Part shown: positions 44,225 to 53,375 of the stretch, piece by piece | How the letters are laid out: each line of letters starts with the position of its first letter | Numbering within the stretch: the stretch's first letter is position 1 | DNA from: UBA11855 sp964591705 | Lineage (GTDB): Archaea > Thermoproteota > Bathyarchaeia > Bathyarchaeales > Bathycorpusculaceae | DNA: 64,000 nucleotides | Direction of reading: 5' to 3' | Assembly (NCBI GenBank): GCA_964591705.1 | Contig: CAZQCX010000004.1 | Span: forward strand, 5,076-69,075 | Position numbers and translations under genes: made by a program | The notes under the pieces: model-generated | Told to the model about the DNA's origin: nothing | Seen by the model: only the letters and a program-made list of their open reading frames with translations | Databases searched by the model: none

Positions 44225-44851
44225 ATGGGGAAATATGTGAAAGTTGTAGCATTCAACGGCAGCCCAAGAAAAGACGGCAACACCGCCATTCTCATAAAGC
44301 ATGTCTTGAAAGTTATCGAGGACGAGGGAATTGAGACAGAGCTTATTCAACTTGCAGGCGAGACAATTCATGGTTGCAACGCTTGCCGAACCTGCTATGA
44401 AACAAAGAATGAACGCTGCATATTGGCAGAAGACAAAGTCAATGAATATGTGCAGAAAATGAAAAACGCAGACGGCATAATCTTAGGGTCACCAACTTAC
44501 TTCTCGATGATGACCCCTGAAATGAAAGCGCTGATAGACCGAACTGGTTACGTGGCGAGAGCAAACGGGCAATTGTTCAAAAGAAAGGTTGGAGCAGCAG
44601 TCGTAGCAGTTCGGAGAGCTGGGGGGATTCCAACTTTTGACGGCATTAACCACTTCTTCCTTATAAATCAAATGATTGTGCCGGGTTCCTCCTACTGGAA
44701 CATTGGGATTGGAGGAAAGAAGGGAGATGCCGAATCCGACGAAGAAGGCATCAAAACCATGGAAGACCTGGGAAGAAACATGGCCTGGTTGATTGAGAAG
44801 ATTAACGCTCGCTCCAAGTCTGAGACAAGAAAGAAGAAAAAGGAGGAGTAG
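44225..44851 (+). CDS. Iron-sulfur flavoprotein (NADPH-dependent FMN reductase family)
   Basis: A flavodoxin-fold protein of 208 residues. The FMN phosphate loop is FNGSPRKDGNT (about 9-19). A compact cysteine cluster CNACRTC-7 residues-C follows (about 50-65), the pattern that binds [4Fe-4S] in archaeal iron-sulfur flavoproteins. The GSPTYFSMMTPEMKALIDR segment is typical of the family. It probably transfers electrons in oxidative-stress defence; a partner is not evident. It converges on hcp with a 6-nt gap. Confidence 0.88.
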   Translation: MGKYVKVVAFNGSPRKDGNTAILIKHVLKVIEDEGIETELIQLAGETIHGCNACRTCYETKNERCILAEDKVNEYVQKMKNADGIILGSPTYFSMMTPEMKALIDRTGYVARANGQLFKRKVGAAVVAVRRAGGIPTFDGINHFFLINQMIVPGSSYWNIGIGGKKGDAESDEEGIKTMEDLGRNMAWLIEKINARSKSETRKKKKEE

Positions 44852-44857
44852 GGTTTC

Positions 44858-46510
44858 CTAGCCCAATATTACCTTCAGATCTGCATCGGGCGTGGTTATC
44901 GGCATTATGTTGAACTTCTCCACGAGCACCTTTAGTATGTTTGGCGTTATGAAAGCTGGAAGGCTGGGTCCTATGCGGATGTCACGTATGCCAAGGTAGA
45001 GCAGCGACAGCAATATTGCCACGGCTTTCTGTTCATACCAAGACAGCACCAAGGAAAGCGGCAAATCATTTACCTCCACATGAAATGCATCAGCCAGAGC
45101 CTGAGCTACCTTGACTGCAGAATATGCATCGTTGCACTGTCCCATATCGAGCAATCTGGGGATTTCGTCGATGGTTCCCAGCTCCTTGTCAAAGAACCTG
45201 AATTTTCCACATGCTAATGTCAGGATAATCGTGTCCTTCGGAGCCTTCTCAACGAATTCGGTGTAATAGCTTCTTCCAGGTTTTGCGCCGTCGCATCCTC
45301 CAACAAGTATGAAACGCTTTATGTGACCGCTCTTCACAGACTCGATTACTTTGCCTGCGATACCTAGCACTGTGTTTCGGCCGAATCCGACCATGACGGT
45401 CTTGCCTTCTTTGTCCTCCGTGAAACCTGGCAGCTCCAACGCCCTCTTTATCACTTCAGAGAAGTCCTTGCGGTCTAGGTGTGGAATCCCTGGATAGCCT
45501 ACCGGACCGGATGCAAAGATGTTGGCTTTGTAAGAGTCTACAGGTCTCTGCAGACAATTAGTCGTCATCAGTATGGCTCCCGGGAACTGGGCAAATTCTC
45601 TCTGCTGGTTTTGCCACGCTGTTCCGTAGTGACCGAAGAAATGCTTGTACTTCTTGAGTCCTGGGTAGCCGTGTGTGGGAAGCATTTCGCCATGAGTGTA
45701 CACGTAGATTCCCTTGCCCTCGCTTTGCTGCAGGATCGCTTCGAGGTCAATCAAGTCATGCCCAGAGACCAAGATGGCCTTGCCTTTTTTCGTTCCTATC
45801 TGGACTTTGGTAGGTACTGGGTGCCCAAAGGTCTCAGTGTTGCCGGCATCGAGAAGTTCCATTGCGCGGATGTTGATTTCCCCGCATTTCATCGCCAACC
45901 CGACGAAGTCATTGACGCCAAGCGACTTGTCTAAAGGCGCTGCTAGACCTTTGTGCAGGAATTCAAAAACTGCTGGATCCTTCTTTCCTAAGAGATAGGC
46001 ATGATATGTGTATGCGGCTACGCCTTTCAGCCCATAGGTCAGTAGCCATTGAAGAGAGTGCAGGTCTGTGTCGATGCTTGGGTCTGATTTGATGCCGACA
46101 AGTTTTCCTTGAGCGATTAGCCCCTCTTTTTTCTTTTCCAGCACAAGGGTTGCCGGACCTCCTGTTGAGGGTAGCTGACCTCCAGCTGACTCGATCTTTT
46201 TCCGAAGTTTGTCTCTTAGCTTCGCAGCTCGTGACAGATAATTGACGATGCCGTCTGGATCAAAATTCACATTGGTCAATGTTGCAAACAATGCTTCACT
46301 CGTAAAAACGCTCACATCCTCGTCGCTGATGCCAAGTTTCGCAGCCTCGGTCTGCAACTGTGACACCCCTCGAAGCATATAGACAAGAAGATCTTGTAGC
46401 GTTGCAACTTCAGGGGTCTTTCCGCAGACGCCCATGACGGTGCAACCTCTCCCTTGAGAAGTTTGCTCGCATTGGAAGCAGAACATCTGATTTTGACTCA
46501 ATCTTTTCAC
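44858..46510 (-). CDS. hcp: Hybrid cluster protein (hydroxylamine / NO reductase)
   Basis: Redox enzyme of 550 residues. The N-terminal [4Fe-4S] motif is CFQCEQTSQGRGCTVMGVC, i.e. C-x2-C-x8-C-x5-C, the class I spacing. Hybrid-cluster ligands are present: His in VSGHDLIDLE, Glu in YTHGEMLPTHGYP, Cys in TTNCLQRP, VGGCDGAKPGRSYY and LACGKFRF. It would reduce hydroxylamine or NO in anaerobic nitrosative-stress defence. Either Met1 or Met9 could be the start. An HTH regulator lies 93 nt upstream on the same strand. Confidence 0.96.
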   Translation of the reverse strand: MKRLSQNQMFCFQCEQTSQGRGCTVMGVCGKTPEVATLQDLLVYMLRGVSQLQTEAAKLGISDEDVSVFTSEALFATLTNVNFDPDGIVNYLSRAAKLRDKLRKKIESAGGQLPSTGGPATLVLEKKKEGLIAQGKLVGIKSDPSIDTDLHSLQWLLTYGLKGVAAYTYHAYLLGKKDPAVFEFLHKGLAAPLDKSLGVNDFVGLAMKCGEINIRAMELLDAGNTETFGHPVPTKVQIGTKKGKAILVSGHDLIDLEAILQQSEGKGIYVYTHGEMLPTHGYPGLKKYKHFFGHYGTAWQNQQREFAQFPGAILMTTNCLQRPVDSYKANIFASGPVGYPGIPHLDRKDFSEVIKRALELPGFTEDKEGKTVMVGFGRNTVLGIAGKVIESVKSGHIKRFILVGGCDGAKPGRSYYTEFVEKAPKDTIILTLACGKFRFFDKELGTIDEIPRLLDMGQCNDAYSAVKVAQALADAFHVEVNDLPLSLVLSWYEQKAVAILLSLLYLGIRDIRIGPSLPAFITPNILKVLVEKFNIMPITTPDADLKVILG

Positions 46511-46603
46511 GTTCCGTGAAGAATGAACGAGGCAAATCGTGAAAATAGACCTTTCCCCGAATAGCTTAGGGATTGCAAAAAAGCAGCGGATAACGTCTCA
46601 ATA

Positions 46604-47245
46604 TCAAACCGAGGATTCCTTTTCGAAATGATGCTCAAGAAGCCGCCGTGTCCCCCTGCGGATGATTTCGGAAAGTGTCGATGGTCTAATGCCGAGTTTG
46701 GCAGCAAATTGAAGAGTGTCGATTTTCCTTGGGTAATCAAAAAAACCCCCTTTCAAAGCAAGCCAGAATATTCGCTCTTGTTTCTCGGTTAAGACGCCCT
46801 GAATAGGCTCAAATCTTCCCATCCGGCGCACGTAGACTGAATGCCCAGTTTTCTCCAGTGCAGAGATTATGCTCGTGTAGGCTTCGAAAGTGGGAACCAT
46901 AAAGTTGTACATTATCTTGTCTCTGTCGAGGCTCTTTCCCGAAACCAAGAAGGCGTCTCGCGACAGTATCTCGCTGCAGACTTCACAGCCTTCGCTCTCG
47001 AACCACAGAGTAGGCGCACCCTTGGTCTTGCTTTTAGAAGCAACGATTTTGAAGCCTTCAGGAAGGCTCTTCATTCCCTCAGAGCCAATTTCTATCAAGT
47101 GCTTGACGGCACCTTTGGTTGAGCTTCTAATGTCAACCACTTTAAGATTCTGAAACCCTGCTGAGCCAAGCTTCTTGAGCATTCTGCACTGCTTGTTCTC
47201 GATTTCGATGATCACATGGTAAGGTTTGCGCCATGGTTCCACCAT
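46604..47245 (-). CDS. HTH-10 (bacterio-opsin-activator type) transcription regulator
   Basis: This 213-residue regulator carries the archaeal HTH_10 domain at its C-terminus (about 150-208): LTEKQERIFWLALKGGFF, YPRKIDTLQFAAKLGIRPSTLSEIIRRG. The N-terminal domain (about 1-145) is a likely ligand- or signal-sensing region with two nearby Cys (CEVC) that might sense redox state or bind metal. It sits directly upstream of hcp, so it is a candidate regulator of the nitrosative-stress response. Confidence 0.85.
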   Translation of the reverse strand: MVEPWRKPYHVIIEIENKQCRMLKKLGSAGFQNLKVVDIRSSTKGAVKHLIEIGSEGMKSLPEGFKIVASKSKTKGAPTLWFESEGCEVCSEILSRDAFLVSGKSLDRDKIMYNFMVPTFEAYTSIISALEKTGHSVYVRRMGRFEPIQGVLTEKQERIFWLALKGGFFDYPRKIDTLQFAAKLGIRPSTLSEIIRRGTRRLLEHHFEKESSV

Positions 47246-47292
47246 TCAAGACAAGCCTCCCGCTGCAGGTACCTAATGAAAAGCCATAGATT

Positions 47293-48435
47293 TCAATCTG
47301 GCGGCGGAGGTCTGGTTCCCAAAACAACCGCAACATCCGTTATTTGATTCCCGCGAACAACGGTTATCGTCAAACTCTCTTTAGGCTGAGTCTTTTCTTC
47401 AAGATAACTCGCTAAGTCGTCGTTATTCCTGATCAAACTGCCATTCAAAGCGATAATTATGTCATCAACTTGCAGTCTTCCTTCCGAGGGACCGCCCTTG
47501 GTTATGGAAGCTATCCTCCAACCATAGGTGACTCTGGCGCCGATTTTCTGTGCAGCTGAATAGCTCATGTCGGTTCCTGAGACACCGAGATATGAATGAC
47601 CACGAAAACTCCCAGTAGATATAAGAGAAGAAATCTCTCGGAGGAGAGTGTTCGAGGGAACGGCAAATCCCAAGCCCTGAGAATCCGACACTATGGCAGT
47701 GGTTATGCCCACAACTTTGCCTAGAGCATTGAGTAATGGACCACCAGAATTGCCGGGATTGATTGGCGCACTAGTTTGAATTACGTTTGCAATGGCAAAT
47801 CCGCCGGCGGAGTCTTCGACTATTGTCCTGCCAACTGCGCTAACGACGCCAGTAGTTAGGGAGCCTACTAGCCCGTAAGGGTTTCCTATTGCAATAACTT
47901 GGTCGCCTACTCGCAACGTGGAAGAACTGACGACATCAACAGGTTTGAACTCGCTGGCTGGAGCGCCCTGAACCGCAAGCACGGCCAAGTCAGCATAAGC
48001 ATCTCTCCCTAGGACGCTGGCAGCGTATCCGTTGCCGTTCGAGAAAGTGACGCTCAAGCTATCAGCGCCAGCTATGACATGATTGTTGGTGACTACAACC
48101 ATCCTGCCAGAGAAATTGTAAACAAAACCTGACCCCTGAACTCCACCCTCTGCCTTTGTTCCATATATCAGCACAATGGAATCCCGCACACTTGAATATA
48201 TGGATGCCAGAGCGGTTGAGTCTTGGTAAAGCGTGATGTTCTGATAGGAAAAGGTCTGTCCGCCGCCAGTAAGAACAGATAGTCGACTCTCGAGAATTGC
48301 AACATCCTCGCTTAACTTGTTGATTTCCTCGTAATTGATGTAGAAAGTTGCCAAGCCACCGACGAGCAAACCCGCTGCAAACAGAAGCGCGAGAAAGCTG
48401 AGTGAACTTATTCCTGGATCTCGTTGCCCCTGCAT
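47293..48435 (-). CDS. HtrA/DegP-type serine protease with PDZ domain
   Basis: A 380-residue envelope protease. A signal anchor (about 11-32) precedes a short coiled coil and a trypsin-like domain with the triad His in TNNHVIAG, Asp in DAYADLAVL and Ser in NPGNSGGPL. One C-terminal PDZ domain (about 275-370) follows. It would degrade misfolded proteins on the outer face of the membrane. It lies 47 nt upstream of the HTH_10 gene on the same strand, so the two may be co-transcribed. Confidence 0.93.
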   Translation of the reverse strand: MQGQRDPGISSLSFLALLFAAGLLVGGLATFYINYEEINKLSEDVAILESRLSVLTGGGQTFSYQNITLYQDSTALASIYSSVRDSIVLIYGTKAEGGVQGSGFVYNFSGRMVVVTNNHVIAGADSLSVTFSNGNGYAASVLGRDAYADLAVLAVQGAPASEFKPVDVVSSSTLRVGDQVIAIGNPYGLVGSLTTGVVSAVGRTIVEDSAGGFAIANVIQTSAPINPGNSGGPLLNALGKVVGITTAIVSDSQGLGFAVPSNTLLREISSLISTGSFRGHSYLGVSGTDMSYSAAQKIGARVTYGWRIASITKGGPSEGRLQVDDIIIALNGSLIRNNDDLASYLEEKTQPKESLTITVVRGNQITDVAVVLGTRPPPPD

Positions 48436-48645
48436 TTGTTAGATCCTCGTATTCACATTTTGTGAACCCTTGAAATAAAAGGTTACTAGCCTAGGCAGTT
48501 TCTACAACGCAAGATCAGCCGAAGGTGATAGTTGCCAAATCCATTAAGCCCATAAGAAAAAAAGGATTGAGGTCCAGAATGATCGGACCGAGCAGCCTTC
48601 TGGATAGTCGACAATGGGTCCAGCGAAAAATGACTCTTCGATAAA

Positions 48646-49644
48646 CTACCTTCTAAGATCAATTATGTCTAAAGCGTCAGGTCCCGTGCCTATCAGAACC
48701 AGCGGAACTCTGGTTCGATCTTCAACTTCCCTCAGAAATCGCCTAGCTTCGCTCGATAAAGCTTCCAGTTTCCTTGCACCTCGACACTCTGGGAACAAAC
48801 TATCAAGTTTTGTAAGCGCTGCATGTGTCGCTCCGTTTATTTTGGCTGTTTTTCTTGCTAGGTCAAAATCAAACGGTGCAGAGCGTCTGTCCCGTCCCGT
48901 GCCTGCAGCAGTCTCGAACCAACCTCTTTTTTGCGCTTCTTCTTTGGTTAATTCTCCAGGCATTGGTCCCGCTCCAACTCGCGTCATGAACGACTTGTAC
49001 ACTATGATCACGTCATCGACTCTAGTGGGGCCCACTCCTGCCTCTGACGCGATAGCTGAAGCCCCAGTGTCTCTGCCAGTGACATAGGGATATGTGCCAA
49101 AGTAAAGCGAAAGCAAGAAACCCTGAGTACCTTCAAGCAGAACCTTCTTCCCAGCATCGATCCCCTTGTTGATCTCGGTCACACTGTCTGTCAGAAAAGG
49201 CGTAAGCTCAGGAATATCACGGGCAAGCTTCGCTGTTCTTCTAACCCGCTCTTCCAGTGCGGGTCCAACGCCCCAGCCTGTGGTTCCAATTCCTTTAAAG
49301 TGAGCGCTCGTTTTGTCTTGGACCGCGTGTTTCTCCTCTATTATGGATGCCTGCAGGTCAACTCCTATGCGGTCTTTAACATTTGTTAACTCCACTTCTT
49401 TTAGAAATTGTGGAACTTGAACGTTAGCCCCAGCGCTAATGAGCAGGCGGCATTTTGAATATAGAAATGCAGCGGGGACCATGTGAAGCGCATACCTTTT
49501 TTCTCCGTCCCAGACTGTGTGGGCAGCATTAACAGACCCTGTTCTAACGCAGAAATCCAGTCTGTCTTTCAATGCAAGGTAAGAAATTATCTTTCCTTTG
49601 CCTTCATCTCCCCAGAATGCACCTACGATGATCGTGCAGGGCAT
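48646..49644 (-). CDS. purA: Adenylosuccinate synthetase
   Basis: GTP-dependent enzyme converting IMP and Asp to adenylosuccinate. It has 332 residues, the short archaeal form (bacterial PurA is about 430). The N-terminal GAFWGDEGKGK loop, GANVQVPQFLKE, GIGTTGWGVGP, LEGTQGFLLSLYFGTYPYVTGRDT and TAAGTGRDRR are intact. A TATA box lies about 32-41 nt upstream. It is a second purine-pathway enzyme in the window beside the PurF-like gene, but not in an operon with it. Confidence 0.95.
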   Translation of the reverse strand: MPCTIIVGAFWGDEGKGKIISYLALKDRLDFCVRTGSVNAAHTVWDGEKRYALHMVPAAFLYSKCRLLISAGANVQVPQFLKEVELTNVKDRIGVDLQASIIEEKHAVQDKTSAHFKGIGTTGWGVGPALEERVRRTAKLARDIPELTPFLTDSVTEINKGIDAGKKVLLEGTQGFLLSLYFGTYPYVTGRDTGASAIASEAGVGPTRVDDVIIVYKSFMTRVGAGPMPGELTKEEAQKRGWFETAAGTGRDRRSAPFDFDLARKTAKINGATHAALTKLDSLFPECRGARKLEALSSEARRFLREVEDRTRVPLVLIGTGPDALDIIDLRR

Positions 49645-49675
49645 GGCTATTCACCGCTGAATGCTCTTGTCAGCA

Positions 49676-49685
49676 CTTATATAAC
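49676..49685 (-). promoter_or_regulatory. TATA box of purA
   Basis: GTTATATAAG on the minus strand sits 32-41 nt before the ATG. Initiation about 25 nt downstream leaves only a few nucleotides of leader, consistent with a leaderless or near-leaderless transcript. Confidence 0.55.
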
Positions 49686-49811
49686 TAATTCGCTCGTAAT
49701 CTCGGTTGTCTTAGGCAGAAAACTTCCTGAGAATCAGGCAAGCTGGAAATTTGTGGTTTACGAATTCAACAACGAGGGGCTGAAACGCTAAAATGAACTT
49801 GGTTAGTATTG

Positions 49812-50048
49812 CTAACCGGCTGTTTGGAAAAAGCAAAGGCTCAGCAGCTCGGCCCAGGCAATGCGATGTAGCGGAATCTGCGCGATTTCTCGGCAACCGT
49901 AAGGGACGTACTCAAGAAGGTTGCCCTTTCCAATGGCTTTTTGCACTCTCCTAAGCTGCACGTTGACGATAACTGCGCCATCTTTCAAGTGTAGGTTAAC
50001 ATGCTTACCCAAGAAGGACTTGGCGCTATTCAGGCTGAAACTCTCCAT
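49812..50048 (-). CDS. Small protein of possible Sm-like beta fold
   Basis: A 78-residue protein, start ATG with GGTGAGG about 7 nt upstream. The central region FLGKHVNLHLKDGAVIVNVQL alternates like a strand pair and recalls the Sm1 motif (LKDG...), followed by YVPYG and IPLHRIAWAE. The resemblance to Sm/LSm proteins is weak and no family is named. The frame extends 24 codons upstream but without a better ribosome-binding site. Not part of an obvious operon. Confidence 0.5.
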   Translation of the reverse strand: MESFSLNSAKSFLGKHVNLHLKDGAVIVNVQLRRVQKAIGKGNLLEYVPYGCREIAQIPLHRIAWAELLSLCFFQTAG

Positions 50049-50335
50049 ATGAGCCTCACCAGTTACCCTCATTTTCAGCAATGCCGCTCCAGCACTGCCT
50101 GCAGATGGGCAGTTTCTCACCTTTGAAAAGGATGTATAGTTTTATGTTTTCATTGCCACACCTATTCTTCCACGGGTTTTTGCAATGCTCCAATCATCAA
50201 TCCTCCGATATGTCTTTCCATGTGAATGAGACAGCTTTTAAAGCGCTTGCAGAAACTGCTCTGCAATTCTCCAGAGAGGTAAGTTAAAGTAAACGTTTAA
50301 ACGTCCGTTGCTCAGCTTTTTGTATTGGGGTCACC

Positions 50336-50782
50336 ATGGCTTCCCTAACGGCGGCAACTGCAAGCCTGGTCGTGCAAATCGCAGTTCTCATCCTGCTAAT
50401 AATTGCGATCTCGCTGAAAAACAAGAGACGGTACCGCCAACATGGAATCATCATGGCTTCAGCGGTTGTTCTACACTTGGTCACGGTTGTAGCTGTCATG
50501 GGGCCGACCTTTAGTACGATCTGCACCACACCAGCGATAGTTTTCGACGTAACTCTGCTGTTGACAATCGTACATGGCACATTGGGAATCATTGCCATAG
50601 TGTTTGGCATTTGGCTTGTTCTATCTTGGTGTTTCAAAACAGACCTCAAGAACTGTTTCGCCAAGAAAAGATTAATGCGTTCAACGTTCGTTTTGTGGTT
50701 CACGTCTGCATTGCTAGGGATACTCATGTACTTAATCTTCTGGGTATCGCAACTGTTTTCATTACTGAGAGGATTTCTCTGA
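50336..50782 (+). CDS. Four-helix membrane protein, DUF420-like
   Basis: This 148-residue protein has four transmembrane helices (about 9-27, 39-57, 68-98 and 115-140). Conserved-looking His residues lie in VLHLVTVV and IVHGTLG, and basic residues in the loops. The layout resembles DUF420/CtaM-like proteins, but the match is by pattern only. It ends 38 nt before the convergent phosphoesterase stop. Confidence 0.55.
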   Translation: MASLTAATASLVVQIAVLILLIIAISLKNKRRYRQHGIIMASAVVLHLVTVVAVMGPTFSTICTTPAIVFDVTLLLTIVHGTLGIIAIVFGIWLVLSWCFKTDLKNCFAKKRLMRSTFVLWFTSALLGILMYLIFWVSQLFSLLRGFL

Positions 50783-50820
50783 ATATTCATCTCCTTTTTC
50801 CAGAAAATGGAAATTGCCGC

Positions 50821-51363
50821 CTAGATGTGAACTATTTCGGGCGTAACAGTATCTCTTGTAACCTTCAGCAAGGCAACGGAAGGCTTGCTCATAAACGAAA
50901 TCGGGTTCGTGGCGCTTCCAGGGTTGACATACAAGATTTTGCCCTCCCATTTTATGCTCGGACTATGCGTGTGTCCGTAGACAAAAACATTGAATGCATT
51001 CTTTTTGGCGATCTCCCGCATCCTACCCATCCCAAACACTGCGTTGGGGTCATGCATTACGCCTATCTTCCAGTCAGAAACCCTCAGGGAATTTAGTTTC
51101 GGGAGGGCGCCACTTACTTCTGGGCCATCCATGTTGCCGTGAACCGCTAGCACTGGTGCCAGCTGTTCCAACTCGTCGATAACTGCCAATTCAACCAAGT
51201 CGCCCGCATGCACAATGAAGTCAGCTTTCTCAAATGTGGCAAAAACCTTCTTTGGAATTGCCTTTGCTCTCACTGGGACGTGAGTGTCGGAGATTAGGCC
51301 AACAATTTTGGCAGGTGTCGTAGCGGGCACTTCGTGGGGGACTTGAGTCTGTTCAATAGTCAT
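50821..51363 (-). CDS. YfcE/MJ0936-type metallophosphoesterase
   Basis: This calcineurin-like phosphodiesterase has 180 residues. Metal motifs are LISDTHVP (about 21), VHAGDLVE, VHGNMD, the late YGHTHSP and NPGSATNP. The frame is open 51 codons upstream with a hydrophobic segment, but a TATA box inside that extension, 44-57 nt before ATG 51363, argues for the shorter form. Small archaeal members hydrolyse phosphodiesters such as cyclic nucleotides; the natural substrate is unknown. Confidence 0.85.
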   Translation of the reverse strand: MTIEQTQVPHEVPATTPAKIVGLISDTHVPVRAKAIPKKVFATFEKADFIVHAGDLVELAVIDELEQLAPVLAVHGNMDGPEVSGALPKLNSLRVSDWKIGVMHDPNAVFGMGRMREIAKKNAFNVFVYGHTHSPSIKWEGKILYVNPGSATNPISFMSKPSVALLKVTRDTVTPEIVHI

Positions 51364-51406
51364 TGCTAGCCATCCAAGGATGCCGACAAGACAGACTAAG
51401 GTGGCA

Positions 51407-51420
51407 GAGATAATAAAGAT
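51407..51420 (-). promoter_or_regulatory. TATA box of the metallophosphoesterase
   Basis: ATCTTTATTATCTC on the minus strand lies 44-57 nt upstream of ATG 51363. It falls inside the longer open frame and so supports the internal start. Confidence 0.4.
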
Positions 51421-51519
51421 TGGCGTTAAGAAAGCAATTGCCGTAGAAGAGCTGCAGAGTTGACTTCGTAGTCGACCTACGTGCTTTTGGCTAGGATTAA
51501 GCCAAGGCAGAAACAAGAA

Positions 51520-52044
51520 TCATTTCTTTTCGCTTTTGGTCTTCATGTTAGCTAGGTATTTCAGGTTGAAGGGTTTGATTATGACTCCAGGGCTGAGATC
51601 CATATGGAAGGTCTGGGACTCCAGCAGGAAATCTGACAGGTTCATGTCAATGGTCCTTGCGAACTCTGCGTAATCGGAGTATGAACGATGAAGGGAAACG
51701 CAGATTGAATCCCATCCCATGCCGCGGCCTTCCTGAACCAGCACCACGTTGGGCTGTCTCATGAACCATTCCTTCATTTTCTGGCTGGTTTTCTCTTTTT
51801 CGTCGCCTTTCTTGGACTCGAGCCTGTGCTTCATGAAAGTCAACGCTGCTATCTCGAACCCGATCTGCCCGAACCTTGGCAACACGGTGTACCCTTCAAT
51901 GTAGCTCTCCCCAAGCATTGCTCTCCTTCGTGTCACTGTAGGCTGAGATACCCCCAGCGCTTTGGCGATTTGCCTGTCGCTCCTGTGCGAGTCCTTCATC
52001 AACTCAAAAAGTAGGTTATGATCGATAGGTTTTAGTTCCTTCAT
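51520..52044 (-). CDS. Lrp/AsnC-like HTH regulator
   Basis: A 174-residue DNA-binding protein. The N-terminal winged HTH (about 1-55) has IDHNLLFELMKDSHRSDRQIAKALGVSQPTVTRRR, typical of AsnC/Lrp-type heads. The C-terminal part (about 60-160) is not a plain RAM domain; it contains RQPNVVLVQEGRGMGWDSICVSLH, which still suggests a ligand- or partner-binding beta domain. It has its own TATA box and lies just upstream of the phosphoesterase on the same strand. Confidence 0.85.
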   Translation of the reverse strand: MKELKPIDHNLLFELMKDSHRSDRQIAKALGVSQPTVTRRRAMLGESYIEGYTVLPRFGQIGFEIAALTFMKHRLESKKGDEKEKTSQKMKEWFMRQPNVVLVQEGRGMGWDSICVSLHRSYSDYAEFARTIDMNLSDFLLESQTFHMDLSPGVIIKPFNLKYLANMKTKSEKK

Positions 52045-52385
52045 GTTTTTCGCCTGACCTCTGTAAACCTTTTGTCATTCCATATATAAGCATCATGATG
52101 GGCACTCCATGATAGACACGTTCTTACCGGTAGCATTGTCACGTTTCAGGCCTAGCAATCATGGAGCGAAATGTGTTCGCCAGCGGCAGAATATATCACG
52201 GGCCAAGGATTTTTAACTGCAAGGCATTAATGACTGTGCTTTTGTCTCGCACAACAGAGTGCCCTCATCGACAAGAATGTTATCGGCGTCTTGTCTCAAT
52301 CTTCTCCCACCGTCCTGCGCTAGAAGGATGAAAGAGTATTAAGAAGAGACCAAACAATAGATTCAGCAATTGGAGAAGCGGATAG
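52045..52385. other. Divergent intergenic region
   Basis: This 341-bp region separates the Lrp-like regulator and the DUF559-like gene. Apart from the TATA box of the regulator I see no gene or structured element. Confidence 0.4.
52081..52090 (-). promoter_or_regulatory. TATA box of the Lrp-like regulator
   Basis: CTTATATATG on the minus strand lies 37-46 nt before the ATG, the right place for a short-leader transcript. Confidence 0.55.
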
Positions 52386-52736
52386 TTGAGCTTCAGGTAT
52401 CGGATGCATCCGAAGGTCAGCAAAGCTGAGATAGAAGTTTTCAAAGCGTTAAGCTCTTCTGGTTTGACAGAAGGTATGGTAACTCAGAAAACCATCGTTT
52501 TGAAATCGACCGTTCCTGATTTCTGCTGGCCCGACAGGCGAAAAGCAGTTTATTTGGACGGTTCTCAGGTGCACTTCGGAGACAAACAAGAGAAATGGGA
52601 CGAGGAAGTGCGCGAACTCCTGGAGGGAAAAGGATGGGAAGTCCTCAGAATACCCTATGATCCCCCATTAAGCGACCAGAAACTGACGGAGATCGTAGCG
52701 GCGATTAGACGGCTGCTTAATCTGGATGAAAAGTAG
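52386..52736 (+). CDS. DUF559/Vsr-like endonuclease-fold protein
   Basis: A 116-residue protein with a PD-(D/E)xK-like layout: SKAEIEVFKAL near the N-terminus (Glu), then VPDFCWPDRRKAVYLDGSQVHF, and WEVLRIPYDPP. This is the pattern of DUF559 and very-short-patch-repair-like nucleases. The start is TTG with a purine-rich GGAGAAGCGGA upstream. It stands alone between intergenic gaps. The activity is unproven. Confidence 0.7.
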   Translation: MSFRYRMHPKVSKAEIEVFKALSSSGLTEGMVTQKTIVLKSTVPDFCWPDRRKAVYLDGSQVHFGDKQEKWDEEVRELLEGKGWEVLRIPYDPPLSDQKLTEIVAAIRRLLNLDEK

Positions 52737-52916
52737 ACTTTGCCAGTGGTTTTTTTCGCGTTCTATGTCCACCATTGGTATTCAAGGCGTCGGCAGGGGG
52801 ATGCCAGCACCAATTTGCCGGTAAACATTCAAATTTTGAAGAAAAGCTGTTAAGATGGCGCTCCTAGCCAGGCATTATTAGCAAAAAAACTCGATGAAGA
52901 AATGAAAAAACAGGAA

Positions 52917-53375
52917 TCACTGTTTGTAATCTGCTAGAAAAACAAGTTGGTAAGATTTCTTCAGAGCTTCCAGTCTCTGCAGCATTTCTTTTTCTGGTTT
53001 CTTGAAAATGGCTTTGCAATTGTAGATGCTTGATGCTGCCAAAACGTAACAGTCTGTCAAGGCTAGACCGTATTTCAATTTTGCATTGCCTGCCTCGATT
53101 GCCAAATCCTTGTTTTCGGTTGGAATTGTTACTGATGGAAGTCTAAACAACCATTCTGTTAGTTCCGTTGCCAGACTCTGGGGGTTAGCGATCCCAAGCA
53201 TTTGGTATATTTTTGCGCTAAAGTAGTACGTCTCAGAAAGCGTGGGATGCGAAACTAAAGCTTCAAGTTTACCATCCATGACGGCAGAAAATACGGCTTT
53301 AGCTTGCTCTTGGAACTCAGCCTCTTTATCAATAAATTCTAGTATGACGCTCGTGTCTATGGCGACTTTTGGCAA
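52917..53375 (-). CDS. PIN-domain toxin (VapC-like)
   Basis: PIN-domain ribonuclease of 152 residues. The first acidic residue is in AIDTSVILEF, another in SHPTLSETYYF and a third in YGLALTDCYVLAAS, matching the PIN quartet pattern. It overlaps the upstream AbrB-type gene by 19 nt, the usual toxin-antitoxin coupling. It would cut RNA when the antitoxin is degraded; the target is unknown. Confidence 0.85.
   Translation of the reverse strand: MPKVAIDTSVILEFIDKEAEFQEQAKAVFSAVMDGKLEALVSHPTLSETYYFSAKIYQMLGIANPQSLATELTEWLFRLPSVTIPTENKDLAIEAGNAKLKYGLALTDCYVLAASSIYNCKAIFKKPEKEMLQRLEALKKSYQLVFLADYKQ

Noticed and set aside
51364..51516. N-terminal hydrophobic extension of the metallophosphoesterase
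   Set aside because: A TATA box lies within it and relatives start at the shorter form.
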